This document shows, one piece after another, positions 45,943-55,692 of a stretch of DNA of 64,000 nucleotides (position 1 is the first letter of the stretch; every line of letters starts with the position of its first letter). The notes below the pieces were generated by a model that had not been told where the DNA came from, ran no database searches, and worked only from the letters and a program-made list of their open reading frames with translations. The position numbers were made by a program, and so were the translations under genes. The stretch comes from Methylomicrobium sp. wino1 (lineage in GTDB: Bacteria > Pseudomonadota > Gammaproteobacteria > Methylococcales > Methylomonadaceae): NCBI RefSeq assembly GCF_003932755.1, contig NZ_CP024202.1, positions 4,774,001 to 4,838,000 of the forward strand, in the 5' to 3' direction.

Positions 45943-47445
45943 TTATGATTCCGAGCGAAATCTAAAACGGACCAAGCCCAGCAATCCCGTCAGAAAAAAC
46001 CAGAACCCGGCCGGCACAGGCACAAAAGCGAAAGAAGAGGCACGCCAAGCTAATGCATAATCCCAATGGAAAGCCTCATCGCCCACTGCAACTACTCTCA
46101 ACTCGTAGTCGCGCCCGCCGTCCAAAACTACCCACAAATTCTCTGTGTTATCAATCGTGCTGATTGAACTTGCAAACAGATCCTCGTTACCGTCAGTTAC
46201 ATCGTATAAAAACAAATCCAGGTTATGGAGTGTGGCAGAGGGATTAAAACCGGGACGTCGGTTATCCTCGATATCGATATTCCAAACCAACGAAATCGTC
46301 ATTTGCATGCCATCGGACTCGGTCGTTGCAAAATAATAGGAAGCGATATTGTTGCTGCCCTGTGCACCACCAAAACTCGCATCGTAATCCCAGCCAAGCC
46401 AATCGACGGTAGCAACTCCGCCGTCTTGCATGCTACTTTGTTGACCGGTTTCCATGATTTGATAATTAGTGTAGATATTCAGTTGGCCAGCTCCGAATCG
46501 GCCATCGAGACCGTTTTGGGTTTGGTTTACCGCATCGGTGCGATAGTCTGTAATCTGCGCGGTCGTATGAAAATTTTGTGTAGCTCGGTCGGCACCGGCC
46601 ATCATGATCGCTTTGATCACTTCCGAACGCTCACCGTTATAGATCGTATCTCCATTGCTGATCACGGCAACAGGCCCCTCCGCGATGGTTCGCGCTTGTT
46701 CGATCAGCATCGCTGTAGAACCGGAAACCACGGCAGTCGAACTACTCGTCGTATTGAGCGGAACCACCAGATCGGGACCCGACCTACCCGACATATAAAT
46801 AGAATCCAACTCCATTGTCCCTTGCGCATGATCACCATCGGTACGGCCGATGCTTATCACGTTAAAAGCATTACTGAGAAGTTCCTTTGGGCTAGCACCG
46901 TTATTGACGCCAACGACCTGTATTAACTCGTCTTCCGCGACCAACCAATCAACTCTATGCAATGCAGCCACTGTATCTTGCCAATTATCTAAAGCACCAA
47001 CCCAGCTATGATTAGCGATGCGACTATCGCTAATCGATGGGACTTGAGTAGTGCCCGCTTTCAAAAATCCGCTCTGCAGCCAATTGCTTGCCGAATAGAT
47101 ATCGACCTCAAAGATACCCGGAGCCATCGAACCGGTATTGCCATAGAATAACTGCGCAACACCTGTCGCATGCGAGGATATACCGCTCGAGGAAGGAACC
47201 GACTGATCCGCAATTATTTTCCCTGTGAATTGAGCACTAGTCTTGTTTGGCATCCAAGAGCCGGCATTGTCATCGGTAACTCCTACTGCCGCCTCGACTT
47301 GCGTGACTTTAATGCCGATACCCTTGGGCATGTTTATACCCAATTCCGATTGCAATTGGGTATAACCAATATCGTCACGATAATCGGCTTGAGCTTGGAC
47401 CGTTAATAAGACAAAAGGAATAACCCAAAATTTCAGCTTTTTCAT
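45943..47445 (-). CDS. S8-like secreted protein with VPxPA-type C-terminal sorting signal
   Basis: About 500 residues from ATG 47445 (an in-frame ATG 5 codons upstream is less likely). Signal peptide MKKLKFWVIPFVLLTVQAQA. The peptidase-S8-like part shows SSHATGVAQLFYGNTGSMAPG (the His motif), NHSW (oxyanion Asn region) and STAVVSGSTAML (Ser region), but the Asp motif reads VTQVEAAVG, with Glu where Asp is usual. The C terminus VPVPAGFWFFLTGLLGL then RFRFR is the VPxPA form of the PEP-CTERM export signal. The enzyme activity is uncertain. Confidence 0.75.
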   Translation of the reverse strand: MKKLKFWVIPFVLLTVQAQADYRDDIGYTQLQSELGINMPKGIGIKVTQVEAAVGVTDDNAGSWMPNKTSAQFTGKIIADQSVPSSSGISSHATGVAQLFYGNTGSMAPGIFEVDIYSASNWLQSGFLKAGTTQVPSISDSRIANHSWVGALDNWQDTVAALHRVDWLVAEDELIQVVGVNNGASPKELLSNAFNVISIGRTDGDHAQGTMELDSIYMSGRSGPDLVVPLNTTSSSTAVVSGSTAMLIEQARTIAEGPVAVISNGDTIYNGERSEVIKAIMMAGADRATQNFHTTAQITDYRTDAVNQTQNGLDGRFGAGQLNIYTNYQIMETGQQSSMQDGGVATVDWLGWDYDASFGGAQGSNNIASYYFATTESDGMQMTISLVWNIDIEDNRRPGFNPSATLHNLDLFLYDVTDGNEDLFASSISTIDNTENLWVVLDGGRDYELRVVAVGDEAFHWDYALAWRASSFAFVPVPAGFWFFLTGLLGLVRFRFRSES

Positions 47446-47694
47446 GTTGCTACCGATCATTAAAAAGAGGATTGTTCATTGTGTTTCCGTACTACACCCT
47501 TTTTACATAGTATCTACACAATTTTTTTGATCTCCGGCAAGGATGACCGGAATCCAATCACAAAGACGCGAAACATGCCATCCATGGCGCTGCAACCCGC
47601 TTAGGACCGAGCACGAAATAACTTCTTTAAATGTCGGAAGGAGGTTTGATGGCTTACCTCCCTAGCAATCAACATAACCTCTCGTATCAACACC

Positions 47695-49140
47695 TTACCG
47701 CGCTTGCATACGGTAGAGAGATAGACCAATATTAGCCTGTAGAACAAAATGTTTGAACGCCTTGAGATCATCCTCGGTCAATTCGAGATTGCTGTAGGCG
47801 CGATCGCAATAAATTAGGCCGATAGGTTTATCTCCCGAACACACCGCCATCAATAAACAAGGCTGTTTACCGATCGTCTTAACATCGTTTACGCTATACA
47901 AAGATTCGTTTTCTTTCGGGTTTATCCAATAACCCTCGTGATTGGCAATCGCTTGAAAAAACAAATTAGGCGGAGTCTTGTTTAATTCGAAACGGATCTT
48001 TTGTAAATAACTATCCTTACGCCAACCCAAAGCCACTTTTTCCAACAATGCATTTTTATCTTTTGTTAAAAGAGCGAAAATGGTCCGATCCATGCCGATT
48101 CCGCGTTGAATACCCTCCAATACGGTTTCAAGCAACAAATTGATATCGATTCTTCCGCTCAGTATTGTGGTGATATCTTGCAAAATTTGAAATTGCAAGA
48201 CTTTTCGATCCACACTCAGCGCAGACGTATTCAATTCGGCATTTTGCCGAACATTATGTTGAATTAAATTCGAAGCTTCCGTTGCGCCGAAATGGCAAGC
48301 AATGTTTGCCGCAATGTCGGTATTCTTACGGAGACTCGCCTCAATCGCTTCTTTCGATTGCCCTGTCATGCCCTCGATTTTTTCGACACAGGCGTAATAA
48401 CTTTGCGTACCGACTCCTTCTCGTAACGCTTCGACGGCTTCGCAGCCAACACGAACAAATTTAACCCGCGGATCGACGTCTCTGGTGCTTTTTTTAATTG
48501 CCGCTTCGATTAAGCCTTTTAAATTCCAAGTCTTGCACAATGAAATATCCAAATCCGCCAGTTTGAAACCCAATACTTGCTTTTCAGCGGCGTCGTTGCT
48601 TAGGCCGTTTTTCAGCAACGCTTGAATTCTATCGCCCTGCGTCCCGCAAAAACACCAAAAGGCAATGCTTCCGATATTTTTCAGCAATGCTGCGATAAAA
48701 ACCTCTTCGGGCGAAGGATCTTTCGCCGCGACTGCCAAGGCCTTGGCCTGAACTGCCGCATGAATAGCTTTGGCGATTTCTTCATTGGCGCGTTGCCTGT
48801 TATTCGGCAACAAAATCGCTTCAAAAAGCGAGCAAGCCAGTGTCAGCTCTCGAATGACCTCGATACCGAGAATCACAATAGCCCGAGATACGGTCACCAT
48901 CTGTTTTCGCGAAGGGTTGTAATAGATACTATTACTAAGCTTTAATAGCTTTGCGGTTAAATTAGGATCTTGAAGTATCACAGGAGCCAGTTCCATCGCG
49001 CCTTTCTTTTCGTCCTCTAAAATATAGTTGATACTCTGTACGGTATCGGAAAATACCGGCATTTCCCGATCGCGCAATACTGCTGTCCAATCCTCAAGCG
49101 ACCGAGGCTCACCTTTAATTTCAGCGCCCTGTATTTTCAT
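47695..49140 (-). CDS. HDOD-GAF signalling protein
   Basis: 481 residues. HDOD domain about 27-230 (MPVFSDTVQSINYIL; PNLTAKLLKLSNSIYYNPS; SRAIVILGIEVIREL) and a GAF domain about 320-475 (ITTILSGRIDINLLLETVLEGIQRGIGMDRTIFALL). Such proteins sense small ligands or redox state and bind partners in cyclic di-GMP or motility control. No catalytic domain. Stand-alone on the minus strand. Confidence 0.85.
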   Translation of the reverse strand: MKIQGAEIKGEPRSLEDWTAVLRDREMPVFSDTVQSINYILEDEKKGAMELAPVILQDPNLTAKLLKLSNSIYYNPSRKQMVTVSRAIVILGIEVIRELTLACSLFEAILLPNNRQRANEEIAKAIHAAVQAKALAVAAKDPSPEEVFIAALLKNIGSIAFWCFCGTQGDRIQALLKNGLSNDAAEKQVLGFKLADLDISLCKTWNLKGLIEAAIKKSTRDVDPRVKFVRVGCEAVEALREGVGTQSYYACVEKIEGMTGQSKEAIEASLRKNTDIAANIACHFGATEASNLIQHNVRQNAELNTSALSVDRKVLQFQILQDITTILSGRIDINLLLETVLEGIQRGIGMDRTIFALLTKDKNALLEKVALGWRKDSYLQKIRFELNKTPPNLFFQAIANHEGYWINPKENESLYSVNDVKTIGKQPCLLMAVCSGDKPIGLIYCDRAYSNLELTEDDLKAFKHFVLQANIGLSLYRMQAR

Positions 49141-49486
49141 GCTTAGCTATGTTGTAATTATTTTTTAACTATTTAAGCGCACAATCAGAATATGGCGCGG
49201 TTGCTCGACAGAAAGACATTTTCGCCAAGCACATCCCGCACTCTTTTTTAGCTTCAAATTGGGAATTACTAACCGAACCGGCTACTAAACTCATAGATCA
49301 AGGAAATTTTTTGTCACGAAATGCTTAGCTCAATCACCGCTGAAGCTTAGTGCTCTCCCCTCCTGTATTTAAAAACAAGTTAGAACTTTGGCTATTCCTT
49401 GAAACAGAGGAGATTATTTAAATAACCTCCCCTATCCTCTCTGTTTGGAAGAAGGCACTGAATACTTGCCCGCTGACAACGTATCA
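49141..49486. other. Gene-free region with a repeat end
   Basis: 49217-49270 (TCGCCAAGCACATCCCGCAC, CAAATTGGGAATTACT) is close to 52656-52710. The remainder shows no gene or strong hairpin. GAGGAGATTATTTAAATAACCTCC (arms GAGG.../...CCTC) near 49407 is a weak palindrome. Confidence 0.45.
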
Positions 49487-50095
49487 TTAGCAAATATTTT
49501 TCCCTTTCCTACGCCGTTGTTTGACATGAAAAAACAAATAGCTCCCGATAATTGCCGCTAAAACGAATGCTACGATATTCGCTTGCATGACATATGACAC
49601 GACTACTTTCCCGTAATGATAGTACAGCGAGAAGAATACAACCGTCGAAATCGTGCAAGCCAATAAGTCCGCCAATGCAAACTTGATAAAACTCATCTTA
49701 CCTAGCCCCGCGCACAAAAACAGCCCGTTTCTAACCCCAAAAGGAATAAAGCGCCCTAATATCAGCGTTGCAATACCGTGACTTTCGTAATAGGCATGAA
49801 TCTTTTCGATCCTTTTTGGAGGCACCATTTTAGCAAAAAAACGAATATGTACGATTTTTGGCCCGACAATTCGCCCCAAACTATAGCAGATCAAATCCGA
49901 ACCGTAAGCACCTAGATAGACTGCGGCAAATAAATAAGGCAATTGATCCGGATACTGCCTTGCCAATACCCCTGAAATAAACAGCATCGCATCCTCGGAT
50001 ACCGGAATATTGAGACCCGCCAACAGCAGCGATCCGAAAATAATGAAATGAGCATGTTCAATATGAGCTTGAATGAGAACAATCAGCGTTTCCAT
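49487..50095 (-). CDS. DedA family membrane protein
   Basis: 202 residues. The DedA/SNARE-associated fold: AGLNIPVSEDAMLFISGVLA near the start, GRIVGPKIVHIRFFAKMVPPKR, and the key Arg in LILGRFIPFGVRNGLFLCAGLGKM. About five membrane segments. DedA proteins affect membrane lipid flipping and envelope integrity. Divergent from the SagB-type gene. The family call is sound; the exact subfamily is not. Confidence 0.85.
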   Translation of the reverse strand: METLIVLIQAHIEHAHFIIFGSLLLAGLNIPVSEDAMLFISGVLARQYPDQLPYLFAAVYLGAYGSDLICYSLGRIVGPKIVHIRFFAKMVPPKRIEKIHAYYESHGIATLILGRFIPFGVRNGLFLCAGLGKMSFIKFALADLLACTISTVVFFSLYYHYGKVVVSYVMQANIVAFVLAAIIGSYLFFHVKQRRRKGKNIC

Positions 50096-50150
50096 GGATT
50101 AATCAAGTATAAATAATATTTAAATTTCTTTGCATCGTCATGGCAGAGCC

Positions 50151-51815
50151 ATGCGGACTACTTTACAATTGATTGATCGATCACTCACCCCCGAAACCAG
50201 CATGGCACCGCCTCAACTCAACAGCATACTGGAATATCACCAACGAACCAAACACCATTTGGACCGTTATGCCAAAGGCCCAAACGGACTCGATTGGGCC
50301 GATCAACCGGATCCGTTCAGACGTTTCGAAGGCAGCGAACGATTTCAACTGCCTTTACCCAAAAACGCCCTCTCACCAACCTATAACGAGCTTCGAAATC
50401 CCGATCTAATCCCATCACAGCCATTCAACCGTGATAATCTGGGTATTATGATGGCATTGAGCTTCGGGCTTTCCGCATGGAAACAATACGGCGAGGATCG
50501 GTGGGCTTTGCGCTGCAACCCGTCCAGCGGCAATCTCCATCCGACCGAAGCCTATCTAATCAATACAGTGGACACCGACCTTCCGCCCGGTGTTTATCAC
50601 TATTTAAGTCACGACCATGTCTTGGAAATGCGCGGCAATTGGCGTCAGACGCCGGCATTTAGCGGGCTACTGATCGGCTTGAGCTCTATCCATTGGCGAG
50701 AAGCCTGGAAATACGGCGAACGCGCATATCGCTATTGCCAACATGATATCGGCCATGCGCTCGGCGCGCTACGATATGCTGCTGCCATTCTGGGTTGGTC
50801 GGTCGAACTGCTGGCCGAATGCAGCGACGAAGCGATTGCTCAACTTCTCGGTCTGGACCGTCACGATGAGTTCAATGCCGAAGAACACGAAACCCCCGAT
50901 TTATTATGCCGAATTCACTCAGGTTCTGAGACGTTTTCCAGCGAACCTATCGATCGCTTCTTAGGCGAACTGAGCATCGACAATTGGTTTGGCAAGGCCA
51001 ATCGCTTGAGCCGTTACCACCATTTTCATTGGCCGTTGATCGATGCTGCAGCACAAGCAACCGCCAAACCCGAAACACAAGAATACCACCGGCATTCAAC
51101 GATGACCGTACCGCCCCAGTTAACAAACGCTTCCCCAAGCGCGTTCGAGATTATTCGGCAACGGCGTAGCGCTCAACATTTCGACGGTCAAACGCCGATC
51201 GCGCTGAATCAATTTTATCGCATACTGCAAGCCGTGATGCCTGAAAACTTAATCCCCTTCGACCTTTGGCGTTGGCCTGCCAAAATTCATTTATTTTTAT
51301 TCGCGCATCGCGTCGAAGGTTTGCAACCGGGCCTCTATGCCCTGCCACGAAATCAGGCAAGTCTTGGCATGCTGAAGGACAAAACCCGCCCCGAATTTAC
51401 TTGGCAAAAGGTCGACAGCGCACCCGAAACGCCAATGCTGTACAACCTGCTTAACGCCGATTGCCGACGCGCAGCCAAGACGCTATCTTGCCATCAAGAT
51501 ATCGCCGCCGATAGCGCCTTCAGTTTAGCAATGGTCGCAGAATTCGGCGATGAATTGGCAAGAGAACCGTGGCAATATCGCCGTCGGTTTTGGGAAAGCG
51601 GCTTGGTCGGCCAAACATTATATCTTGAAGCCGAAGCCATCGGAATACGAGGAACCGGCATCGGCTGCTTTTTTGATGATGCGGTGCATGACGTCCTCGG
51701 AATAAACGACACCGGTCTACAAAGCATTTATCATTTTACGATCGGCAAGCCGTTAGAAGACAGCAGGCTTCAAACGCTAGCGCCGTATTTTCATCTACAC
51801 AATGAACCACGTTAA
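50151..51815 (+). CDS. SagB/ThcOx-family oxidoreductase, two nitroreductase domains
   Basis: About 554 residues. The N-terminal half contains YHQRTKHHLDRYAKGPNGLDWADQPDPFR and LRCNPSSGNLHPTEAYLI, the SagB-type FMN-binding region, and the C-terminal half a second nitroreductase domain (PSAFEIIRQRRSAQHFDG; GTGIGCFFDD). Upstream in-frame TTG and ATG at 50151 and 50202 are possible starts; the family usually begins near the last, so up to 17 residues may be extra. SagB-type proteins oxidise azolines in peptide natural products, but no cyclodehydratase is nearby. A DUF4405-type protein follows. Confidence 0.82.
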   Translation: MRTTLQLIDRSLTPETSMAPPQLNSILEYHQRTKHHLDRYAKGPNGLDWADQPDPFRRFEGSERFQLPLPKNALSPTYNELRNPDLIPSQPFNRDNLGIMMALSFGLSAWKQYGEDRWALRCNPSSGNLHPTEAYLINTVDTDLPPGVYHYLSHDHVLEMRGNWRQTPAFSGLLIGLSSIHWREAWKYGERAYRYCQHDIGHALGALRYAAAILGWSVELLAECSDEAIAQLLGLDRHDEFNAEEHETPDLLCRIHSGSETFSSEPIDRFLGELSIDNWFGKANRLSRYHHFHWPLIDAAAQATAKPETQEYHRHSTMTVPPQLTNASPSAFEIIRQRRSAQHFDGQTPIALNQFYRILQAVMPENLIPFDLWRWPAKIHLFLFAHRVEGLQPGLYALPRNQASLGMLKDKTRPEFTWQKVDSAPETPMLYNLLNADCRRAAKTLSCHQDIAADSAFSLAMVAEFGDELAREPWQYRRRFWESGLVGQTLYLEAEAIGIRGTGIGCFFDDAVHDVLGINDTGLQSIYHFTIGKPLEDSRLQTLAPYFHLHNEPR

Positions 51816-51874
51816 GCTTTTTGAAGAGCAAAGCTCAAGCAGTAACCTTTCAAGCATTTGCGGATAAACCGACA

Positions 51875-52456
51875 ATGAAACGTAGCCATTTAAATTTCAT
51901 CATCGATATAGCAGCCTTCGCGGGTTTTGTTTTTCTCACCACAACCGGCGTGCTGCTGCGCTATCTGTTGCCGCCCGGCAGCGGCCGCTTCGCTGCGATT
52001 TTAGGGCTTGACAGGCATCAATGGGGAGCCGTCCATTTTTGGATATCAGTATTTTTTTTCGCGATACTGGCGTTACATTTATTGTTGCATTGGCGTTGGG
52101 TTGTCGGTTTCATTTCAGGACGTGTCACGGAAGGGTCGGGACTACGCTTAGGACTGGGCTTGGTCGGTGTACTGACCTTGATCGCTTTCGCCGCTGCACC
52201 GCTGGTCGCACCGATTGAATTATCCGGCGCATCCGGCAAACAAATACGCATATGGAATAGCGGTTCTATAAAAATACGGGGCAGCATGACCTTAATAGAA
52301 ATAGCGCAGATAACCGGCGTACCGGTCGTTTATTTAATGGAGCGACTGAACTTACCCGAAACAACGAACAAATCGGTAAAACTGGGGCAATTGAGCAGGC
52401 AATACCACTTCACGATCGCCGATGTCAGAAAAGCCGTAATCGACTATCGAGAATAA
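51875..52456 (+). CDS. DUF4405-type cytochrome b-like membrane protein
   Basis: About 193 residues. Three to four membrane helices with His pairs (DRHQWGAVHFWISVFFFAILALHLLLHWRW) that could bind haem b, then a short cytoplasmic or periplasmic tail with a helix-turn-helix-like segment (GSMTLIEIAQITGVPVVYLMERL). ATG 51875 is preferred to the upstream TTG. It lies about 60 bases after the SagB-type gene, which may use it as electron-transfer partner (inference). Confidence 0.78.
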   Translation: MKRSHLNFIIDIAAFAGFVFLTTTGVLLRYLLPPGSGRFAAILGLDRHQWGAVHFWISVFFFAILALHLLLHWRWVVGFISGRVTEGSGLRLGLGLVGVLTLIAFAAAPLVAPIELSGASGKQIRIWNSGSIKIRGSMTLIEIAQITGVPVVYLMERLNLPETTNKSVKLGQLSRQYHFTIADVRKAVIDYRE

Positions 52457-52509
52457 AAGAGGTCTTTCATTGATGCCATCTTTCCAGCAATTCCCAGTTT
52501 GAGCTGTTT

Positions 52510-52712
52510 CGCTGACCTTAGGGTGTGGGGTATGCCTGTCGAGGAACGCCGTAAACCCATCCATGGGGCTTGGCGGCCGCTAAGCCCCATGGATGGCGTG
52601 TATTAGGGCAATGCAGGAGCAATTGCCGAGGAGCAAAAATCTGTCCCGCTGCCGACATCCTCGCCAAGCACACCCCATACCCTTTTTGATCTCCAAATTG
52701 GGAATTGCTGCC
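52510..52712. repeat. Inverted-repeat element with GGTGTGGGGTATGC ends
   Basis: GTGTGGGGTATGCCTGTCGAGG at about 52521 and, inverted, GTCGCCAAGCACACC-like end near 52670. Inside, CCATCCATGGGGCTTGGCGGCC and GGCCGCTAAGCCCCATGGATGG form a long palindrome (about 52557-52598). The section from about 52598 to 52655 matches part of the element at 43600-43700. Confidence 0.6.
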
Positions 52713-52744
52713 ATCTTTCGCCATTTAAGAATTCGAGGGTTTGA

Positions 52745-52998
52745 GGTCATATGCCTTTCGAACTTCAAATTTCGGCAGTGCCTGAGGAGGAACTGGGTTG
52801 CTCGGCAAAGGCTCTATGCCAGCATCGATGCTAGTATAGAGCCTTCAGGGACGTATTCACCCAGCACCTAAATTCCATAACCCATTGGCCATGGTTAATT
52901 GTCTTGGATAATTTAGGTGCTGGGTTCACGGCGCCCTGCCAGGCGAGTTACCAAACCCTCGACAAAGCTCATAACTCCAGGAAGTTATTTTTCGCGAA
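52745..52998. repeat. Composite repeat including the CCCAGCACCTAAATT hairpin
   Basis: Begins ATGCCTTTCGAACTTCAAAT (a diverged form of the 5983 end), holds TCTATGCCAGCATCGATGCTAG then the hairpin (52860-52924), and ends CCAGGAAGTTATTTTTCGCG then AAATCC, as the right end of the 43.4 and 44.3 kb elements. It looks like two element types joined end to end. Confidence 0.65.
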
Positions 52999-53035
52999 AT
53001 CCTTAGCCATTTATAACCATCGCCCGCCCCCCGAA

Positions 53036-53644
53036 TCATTTTTTCAATTCATGAGCCAATATCCGGCGCTTAATCGAAATCGCACCGCGTATTTCGCCGA
53101 CACTATAATTTATTGCGTCGTCATTCGGGTATTCATGCGCCAATATCGTTTTAACCTCATCAGGTATATCTTCCGCTTTACCATGACATTGCAAACACAT
53201 AGGCTGAGTCGGTATGGCTTTCAAATAACGAAACCAAAGCCCATCCGCTTCATCTTCGATTGCGGACATTTCGAGCTCGTCGGTAGGTTCTCCTGACAAG
53301 TGATGCCTATCAAAACCTTCCAACTCGCGCCGCTCCCAGGTATCCGGCACTCCCAACAATTTGTTGCGCGATTTAAGCGAGACCCGTTTCACAATCCACC
53401 CGTCTTTCGAATAATCGGCTGCCAATGCCGGCGCAATTTGTTTGCAAACAATGATCGCATTTTCCGTGTCGCCTGTTTCCAGTAACGATTTCAACTTTCT
53501 ACCCAGCGACTGCATGAACTCCTGCGCTGTTGCACGACTTTGTTCCAGATAATGAATCTGCTCTTTTGGGCTGTCGGCAAAGACCCACGTCGAAACAGCC
53601 GAAGCAATTAAAATCAAAAGACTTTTAGTCATGAATTTTGGCAT
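53036..53644 (-). CDS. Periplasmic monohaem Tll0287-like (DUF3365) protein
   Basis: About 202 residues from ATG 53644, which has a perfect AGGAG 7 bases upstream; a longer ORF up to 53812 is not supported. Signal peptide MTKSLLILIASAVSTWVFA. The single c-type haem motif is PMCLQCHGKAED. DUF3365/Tll0287 domain residues cover the rest (AIIVCKQIAPALAADYSKDGW; RWRLR-like SKNKLLG missing is absent). Such proteins are sensors or electron carriers. Stand-alone. Confidence 0.82.
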   Translation of the reverse strand: MPKFMTKSLLILIASAVSTWVFADSPKEQIHYLEQSRATAQEFMQSLGRKLKSLLETGDTENAIIVCKQIAPALAADYSKDGWIVKRVSLKSRNKLLGVPDTWERRELEGFDRHHLSGEPTDELEMSAIEDEADGLWFRYLKAIPTQPMCLQCHGKAEDIPDEVKTILAHEYPNDDAINYSVGEIRGAISIKRRILAHELKK

Positions 53645-54091
53645 TTTATTCTCCTGATATGGAAAAGTTGAATAAGGATGACTGACTTTAGGCCCCTTAC
53701 TTCGTCTTTTGACAAGAGGAACCATTACGAAAAGAATAACAATATCGTAACAACCGGGACTATCGAGACAACAAAAATTCGAGATAACCCATCTAATCCG
53801 TATCATCTTCATATCCCATAACTAAGCCTAAATCAATATAGCCAGCCATCTAGTCTTTACAAATCAATAAGTTGATATTCTATGCCTTATTTAATAACCT
53901 ATGCCGGCTGAATTGATCAGCGCTATCCAACGAGCCGATTATGGGAAGTTCCCGTCGAAATTTCATTATAGATTTACACAATCCCTCTACAATGTCTAAC
54001 GCGCATTCCTTGCCCGCCACTTTAGCGACAATCTGATTCAGTTTGTTTCCGCTACGGGCAAACGAGTTCGCTAATAACCGGAGACAAAACG
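53645..54091. other. Divergent promoter region
   Basis: Between the haem protein (minus) and mgtE (plus). No repeat of the families seen elsewhere, no ORF, no riboswitch that I could recognise (no M-box). The SD GGAGA lies 8 bases before the mgtE ATG. Confidence 0.4.
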
Positions 54092-55444
54092 ATGCCAATC
54101 GCCATCTTGAACGACTACTTGCGCCGTGCAATTGAGCGCAAAGACTACCAAGCCGTTCGTCAATTTCTAGAAGAGTTTCAAGCCGTCGACCTGGCCGAAC
54201 TGCTGCAAACCGTTCCGGTCGATGCTGCACGCGAACTGTTGATGTACTTACCGGTTGTGCAACGTGCGTCGGTTTTCGGGCACTTACCGGTCGACTGGCA
54301 ATCACAATTAACCACCGCAATGACCGATAAGGAAGTATCGCAGTTGCTACGCCATCTCGACGCCGACGAAGGTGCAGATTTGCTCCATGTTTTGCCTGAA
54401 GACCGTCACGACCGCGTGCTGCGTAAAATCGCTCATGCCGAACGCGAAGCACTCAGACGCCTAGCGAGTTACGAAGAAGGCACAGCCGGTGCGATCATGA
54501 CCAGCGATTATATGACCGTACCTGTCGAAATCACAGTTGGTAAAGCGCTTGACGTCATTCGAAGAAGCGCTCCCAGCGCCGAATTGATATACCAAATTTA
54601 TACCGTCGACGCTCAATATCGTCTAATCGGCACGCTATCGTTACGCGAACTAATCATGAACAAACCGGAAGCGCAAATCAAGGATGTCATGACTACCGAC
54701 ATGGTGAAAACCACACTATCAGCTAAGCAAGAAGATGCCGCCAAATTAATCAGTCGTTACGATTTACTGAGCTTGCCGGTCGTTGACGATGACGGGCGCT
54801 TAGTCGGCATCATTACCTATGACGATGCAATGGACGTTGCCGAGGCAGAGGCGACCGAAGACATGCACAAAGGCGCAACGATCGGCCCGTTGACCGGCAA
54901 CTTTCGCGATGCGAGGTTATTTACGCTTTACCGCAAACGCATTGTCTGGTTGCTGCTCTTGGTCTTCGGCAATTTAGTTTCCGGTGCCGGCATCGCTTAT
55001 TACGAAGATACGATAGCCGCTTATGTCGTACTGGTGTTCTTTTTACCGCTACTCATCGGCAGCGGCGGCAACGCCGGATCGCAAGCCGCGACACTGGTCG
55101 TGCGCGGCATTGCCACCGGCGATGTCACAATCAGCGACTGGGGAAAATTATTACTGAAGGAAATCGCCGTCGCAAGCGGATTGGGCCTAACCATGGCCGC
55201 TACCGTTTCATTGATCGGCGTTTATCGGGGCGGCTTCGACATTGCCTGGATTGTCGCACTGAGCATGATCTGTATCGTAATGATCGGAAGCCTGGTGGGG
55301 CTCTGTCTGCCTTTTATCTTGAACCGATTGGGCTGGGATCCTGCCACCGCTAGCGCGCCCTTAGTCACGACGATCGCCGACGCCTCCGGCGTGCTGATTT
55401 ATTTTTGGATAGCAAATTGGATACTGCATTTGCCGGCGGCTTAA
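54092..55444 (+). CDS. mgtE: Magnesium transporter MgtE
   Basis: 450 residues. N-terminal superhelical domain (about 1-130, LPEDRHDRVLRKI), two CBS domains (about 140-265; YEEGTAGAIMTSDYMTVP; VVDDDGRLVGIITYDDAMDVAEAEATEDM), then five membrane helices with GNAGSQAATLVVRGIATGD and the C-terminal DASGVLIYFWIANWIL. All match the MgtE Mg channel. Length is usual. No M-box leader was recognised. Confidence 0.92.
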   Translation: MPIAILNDYLRRAIERKDYQAVRQFLEEFQAVDLAELLQTVPVDAARELLMYLPVVQRASVFGHLPVDWQSQLTTAMTDKEVSQLLRHLDADEGADLLHVLPEDRHDRVLRKIAHAEREALRRLASYEEGTAGAIMTSDYMTVPVEITVGKALDVIRRSAPSAELIYQIYTVDAQYRLIGTLSLRELIMNKPEAQIKDVMTTDMVKTTLSAKQEDAAKLISRYDLLSLPVVDDDGRLVGIITYDDAMDVAEAEATEDMHKGATIGPLTGNFRDARLFTLYRKRIVWLLLLVFGNLVSGAGIAYYEDTIAAYVVLVFFLPLLIGSGGNAGSQAATLVVRGIATGDVTISDWGKLLLKEIAVASGLGLTMAATVSLIGVYRGGFDIAWIVALSMICIVMIGSLVGLCLPFILNRLGWDPATASAPLVTTIADASGVLIYFWIANWILHLPAA

Positions 55445-55499
55445 CCCATAAGCATCACACTAAAAACGGTCACTCCCCATTCGCTCTTTCCCAAGTTGC

Positions 55500-55560
55500 C
55501 ATTAAAGCACGTAGCCCGTATGCAGCGTAGCGAAATACGTGCTACGCTGTCTATAATCGC
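55500..55560. repeat. CGTAGCCCG-type repeat
   Basis: ACGTAGCCCGTATGCAGCGT and CGAAATACGTGCTACGCTGT, related to the blocks at 2885 and 9697. Confidence 0.5.
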
Positions 55561-55624
55561 CGGAAAAAGGCAATAGTGACGGGGTGTGCGGTAAATGCTT
55601 ACTGGCATAAAACCTACATGGAGG

Positions 55625-55692
55625 TATTCACCCAGCACCTAAATTCTATAACACATTATCTACGACTAACTATCTTAGATAATTTAAGTGCT
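55625..55692. repeat. CCCAGCACCTAAATT hairpin, damaged right arm
   Basis: Left flank GGAGGTATTCACCCAGCAC is intact; the right arm reads AATTTAAGTGCTCGGG, and the repeat runs straight into the SDR gene remnant that begins at about 55693. Confidence 0.6.

Noticed and set aside
53880-54452. 190-codon minus-strand ORF
   Set aside because: Arg/Ser-rich shadow of the mgtE start.
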